In this document: piece by piece, positions 61,600 through 64,000 of the stretch
Numbering within the stretch: position 1 is the stretch's first letter
Layout: the number at the start of each line of letters is the position of its first letter
Source: Sycobia sp. Sy_11
Taxonomy: Eukaryota > Arthropoda > Insecta > Hymenoptera > Epichrysomallidae
NCBI GenBank assembly: GCA_018907035.1
Contig: JACCIC010000028.1
Coordinates: forward strand, 2,524,001-2,588,000
Direction: 5' to 3'
Length of the DNA stretch: 64,000 bases
Program-made: the position numbers and the translations under genes
The notes under the pieces: generated by a model
Told to the model about the DNA's origin: nothing
Databases searched by the model: none
What the model saw: only the letters and a program-made list of their open reading frames with translations

Positions 61600-64000
61600 G
61601 TAAAGTGTAATTATGTGTATTTATCTATGTTAAAACTGAGAACATACTGACGCTCGAACAACTTCAACAATATATGAAACAGTTCGAATCATCCAGCTAC
61701 TGGAGCTGATCGAATTGTTGGAACATTGGAGTCCCAGTCGAGCTGATAGTTGGAATAGTTCGAGCAACGAAACATTTTCATTTATGTTTTATATGGCATA
61801 TATTAAATATACCGTTCAATTTAACGGAAAGTTTGGAAGGAATCGAGTAGTTCGAAAGACTCAACTTTCTGAACAATTTAATCGGTGTAAACTGTTCTTG
61901 CGATTGTAACGGATTCAATGCAACGATCCTTCGATCATGTTCAACCAGATACAAATCCGAACAAAAATTCCAGTCTTAATATACGCCTATATAATAAACG
62001 CGTTTAGACGATGTGATATGAGTGTCGGTAGAAAATAATTCAGGACAATCCGCTGAATATACTTATAGGATAAATAATGGAAAATCAGAGACTGAAAGGG
62101 GTAAAACCGGTAGTAATTAAGTTATACTTATATTGTTCCACCTATATGAAATTTATTGTATCTTTGAGAATATGGGGCATTTAAATACACTTTTTTTCAT
62201 TCGATTCTTCTTAGTTCTTATATTCCTTGCGATTCCATAATCTTTCATGTGAAAGGACAGAAAGGAACAAGATAATAAGTATTTTAAAAAAAGACGCAAA
62301 TCAACTAAATTATGGCTGTTGCTCATTCTGTACATAATCACCTTGTGAACGGTTTTATATAAAATTAATAAAGTTAATAAAAGTTAATAAAAGAATGTAT
62401 ATTTTTATCTAATGAAACTTAATAATTTTTATTTATTGTATGTACAAAATCAAAATTTTCTATGTTAAGTACAATATGATTTTGTGCAAATAATTGGAAA
62501 AAATTCACCCCTAGCTTAAACTTTGCAATTGGTAAGTTACGAATGTATCACCAAATATACGCAGAAAGCGAAGTTACTGCTCTGAACACTGCAGCGTTAT
62601 TTTTACTTTTGATATTTGTATTTGTATTTTCATTGAGTGCAGTTATGGAATTCCATATATTCTCTTATAGTCTGGATCTCGGGTAGAACATTGTATTATA
62701 TATAACACAGTATTCTTGTCTATTAGTATGCCATCTATAATAATCAATTAGAATCTGTTTTTCGATTATCTTTCATTCACCAGCATATACAAACCGATAA
62801 ATATCGTATCAATATTGACCGGTACTACTTTCCGCTACGCATTTCTTCTACACCGAGATAGAAACGTTTCCGGGATCAGTTGCCATATTTTTTCGTCGGC
62901 ATCGCGCATCGTCTTCGGGAAGCGTGGAAAAAGACTGGAGCAAGAAATTAAAGCAGATAAAAAGCGAGCAGAACTACTGCACGATAGTATAATTGGAGCA
63001 CACGCCCGTGACAGCGAGATAGGAAGGGGGAGCAGTGAAAAAGAGCGAGAGTGGCGGAAGGGGGGAGGTGGGGTGGGGGGGGGGGTAGACATAGCCGGTA
63101 GCGCGCGTTGTTCTCCACTCTTAATTAAATTTCCCGTTTCAATTAACCATGGAATCCTTATTTCCATTAACCGGAGGTTCACCTACTCTCTGCCCCTCCT
63201 CTACCTCCGACCCCTTTATCCCGGTGCAGCTCGTACACACACATGCCGGATACGTGACGGCAGTGATAAATGCCGAAACGTCGTTATCGGGGACAATCCG
63301 CGCCCACCCCTCCCACCCCCCTCCGTCCGTTATACTTTCCTTGAAAATCGCGACCGTACGCGGCTCCTCGGCGCCGAATTAGAGCGAGGCCGGCTGTGTC
63401 GCCGTTCTAATACCGATGTAACTCTCCGAGAACTAATCGAGCGGAAATATTGGCCGACGCGCATTACCGGCGAAATCCCCTGCAATTGCCCGCGGAACGC
63501 GCGCTCGGCTCGCGAGCCGACGGAACGAGCCACTCGAATTTCGCGAGTGTCGTTTCTCCGGGATGTTTCGCCGCTTCTCGCCGTAGGGCGAATGATTTAC
63601 ACCGAGCGGCGGGTCGAATCGAGGGACTTACGAGCAACTTTTATTGTATACAAATAACTCGGCAGTGCTCGCAGCGTCGCGTGGCAAATCTTACGGTCGA
63701 ATGGATATCCGAATGGCTTCGGGACTGGAAAGTTACGAGGGTGTACATTGTCAGAAAAAAAAAGAAACTTTATGAATAAATTACACTCGCCCCGGCTATA
63801 TGTATATATTTATAGCGAGGTCATTGAACAAACCCTAAACTGATTTAAAAATATTCCAGCAACTTTTTAGAGGGGAGCACTCGGGCGACAATTCGCATTC
63901 ATCGATGAGAAAAAAGGAAAGAAAAGATTGCCTCTCGGAAAACTTCGGGCCTTCTATATATGTTCTTTTCCATCTTACTTTCTGATTAAATTTAAATTTC
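61600..64000 (+). other. Intron of gene 2, continuing beyond the window
   Basis: Begins with GTAAAG. Positions 61620-62800 are AT-rich, with several related TTGTTGGAA/TTCGAA-like words between 61650 and 61760. Positions 62800-63780 are GC-rich with a G run near 63075. Two acceptor-like AGs (62783 and 63229) are each followed by open sequence in the right phase, but neither stretch has a good donor or recognisable content. Confidence 0.5.

Noticed and set aside
62784..62854. Open sequence after ATTCACCAG in phase 0
   Set aside because: It hits a stop after about 24 codons and has only a poor donor (GTACTA).
63230..63380. Open sequence after an acceptor-like CCCGGTGCAG in phase 0, a possible third exon of gene 2
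   Set aside because: There is no convincing donor before the stop at 63379-63381, and the later part is Pro/His low-complexity sequence.
62815..63657. 280-codon open frame on the + strand
   Set aside because: The peptide has no domain or signal, includes a G-run-derived Gly tract, and matches what GC-rich DNA gives by chance.

Overview
The window is nuclear DNA from an animal with long introns. It is most consistent with an insect, and probably a hymenopteran. AT-rich stretches alternate with CpG-dense GC-rich islands, and the islands carry many long runs of G or C. Long (TA)n, (GA/TC)n and (CA/GT)n microsatellites are abundant. Coding exons are tiny islands in intronic or intergenic DNA. 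The hymenopteran assignment is an inference from composition and from the type of immunoglobulin gene, not from a database match. There is no sign of prokaryotic operons, CRISPR arrays or rRNA genes, and no tRNA could be supported.

Gene 1 (+ strand, about 4,958 to 19,880) is a cell-surface or secreted protein with two immunoglobulin-like domains. Four exons can be joined with perfectly matching splice phases: 4958-5317, 16880-17000, 17687-17862 and 19533-19600. Together they encode the mature protein to its natural stop, about 240 residues. The product has a V-like Ig domain, a second C2-like Ig domain and a short hydrophobic C-terminus behind a small-residue site, so it is probably GPI-anchored. 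The general plan resembles the beaten-path class of insect neuronal Ig proteins, but I cannot name an orthologue. The signal-peptide exon was not found and is probably upstream of the window or hidden in the first 4.9 kb.

The interval 19.9-45.5 kb is an intergenic desert in which I recognise no exon. It holds GC-rich islands, simple repeats, one GC-richer anomalous block ending in a strong palindrome (33.67-34.02 kb), and a degraded hammerhead-like or paired E-box hairpin (27.49-27.54 kb).

Gene 2 (+ strand) starts at about 46,028 inside a GC-rich island. A 24-nt coding segment (46028-46051) joins in phase across a 15.5-kb intron to an 81-nt exon (61519-61599). Together they give a signal peptide followed by a proline-rich acidic N-terminus. 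The rest of this gene lies beyond 64,000, so its family cannot be told.

A decayed protein-coding stretch lies on the minus strand at 13.35-14.14 kb, inside the first intron of gene 1. Its frames are interrupted, and one part resembles a double-stranded-RNA-binding domain. No convincing undescribed system is visible. The best leads are this pseudogene, the split signal peptide with its overlapping upstream ORF, the octamer dyad at 2.27 kb, and the structural motifs at 27.5 and 34.0 kb.
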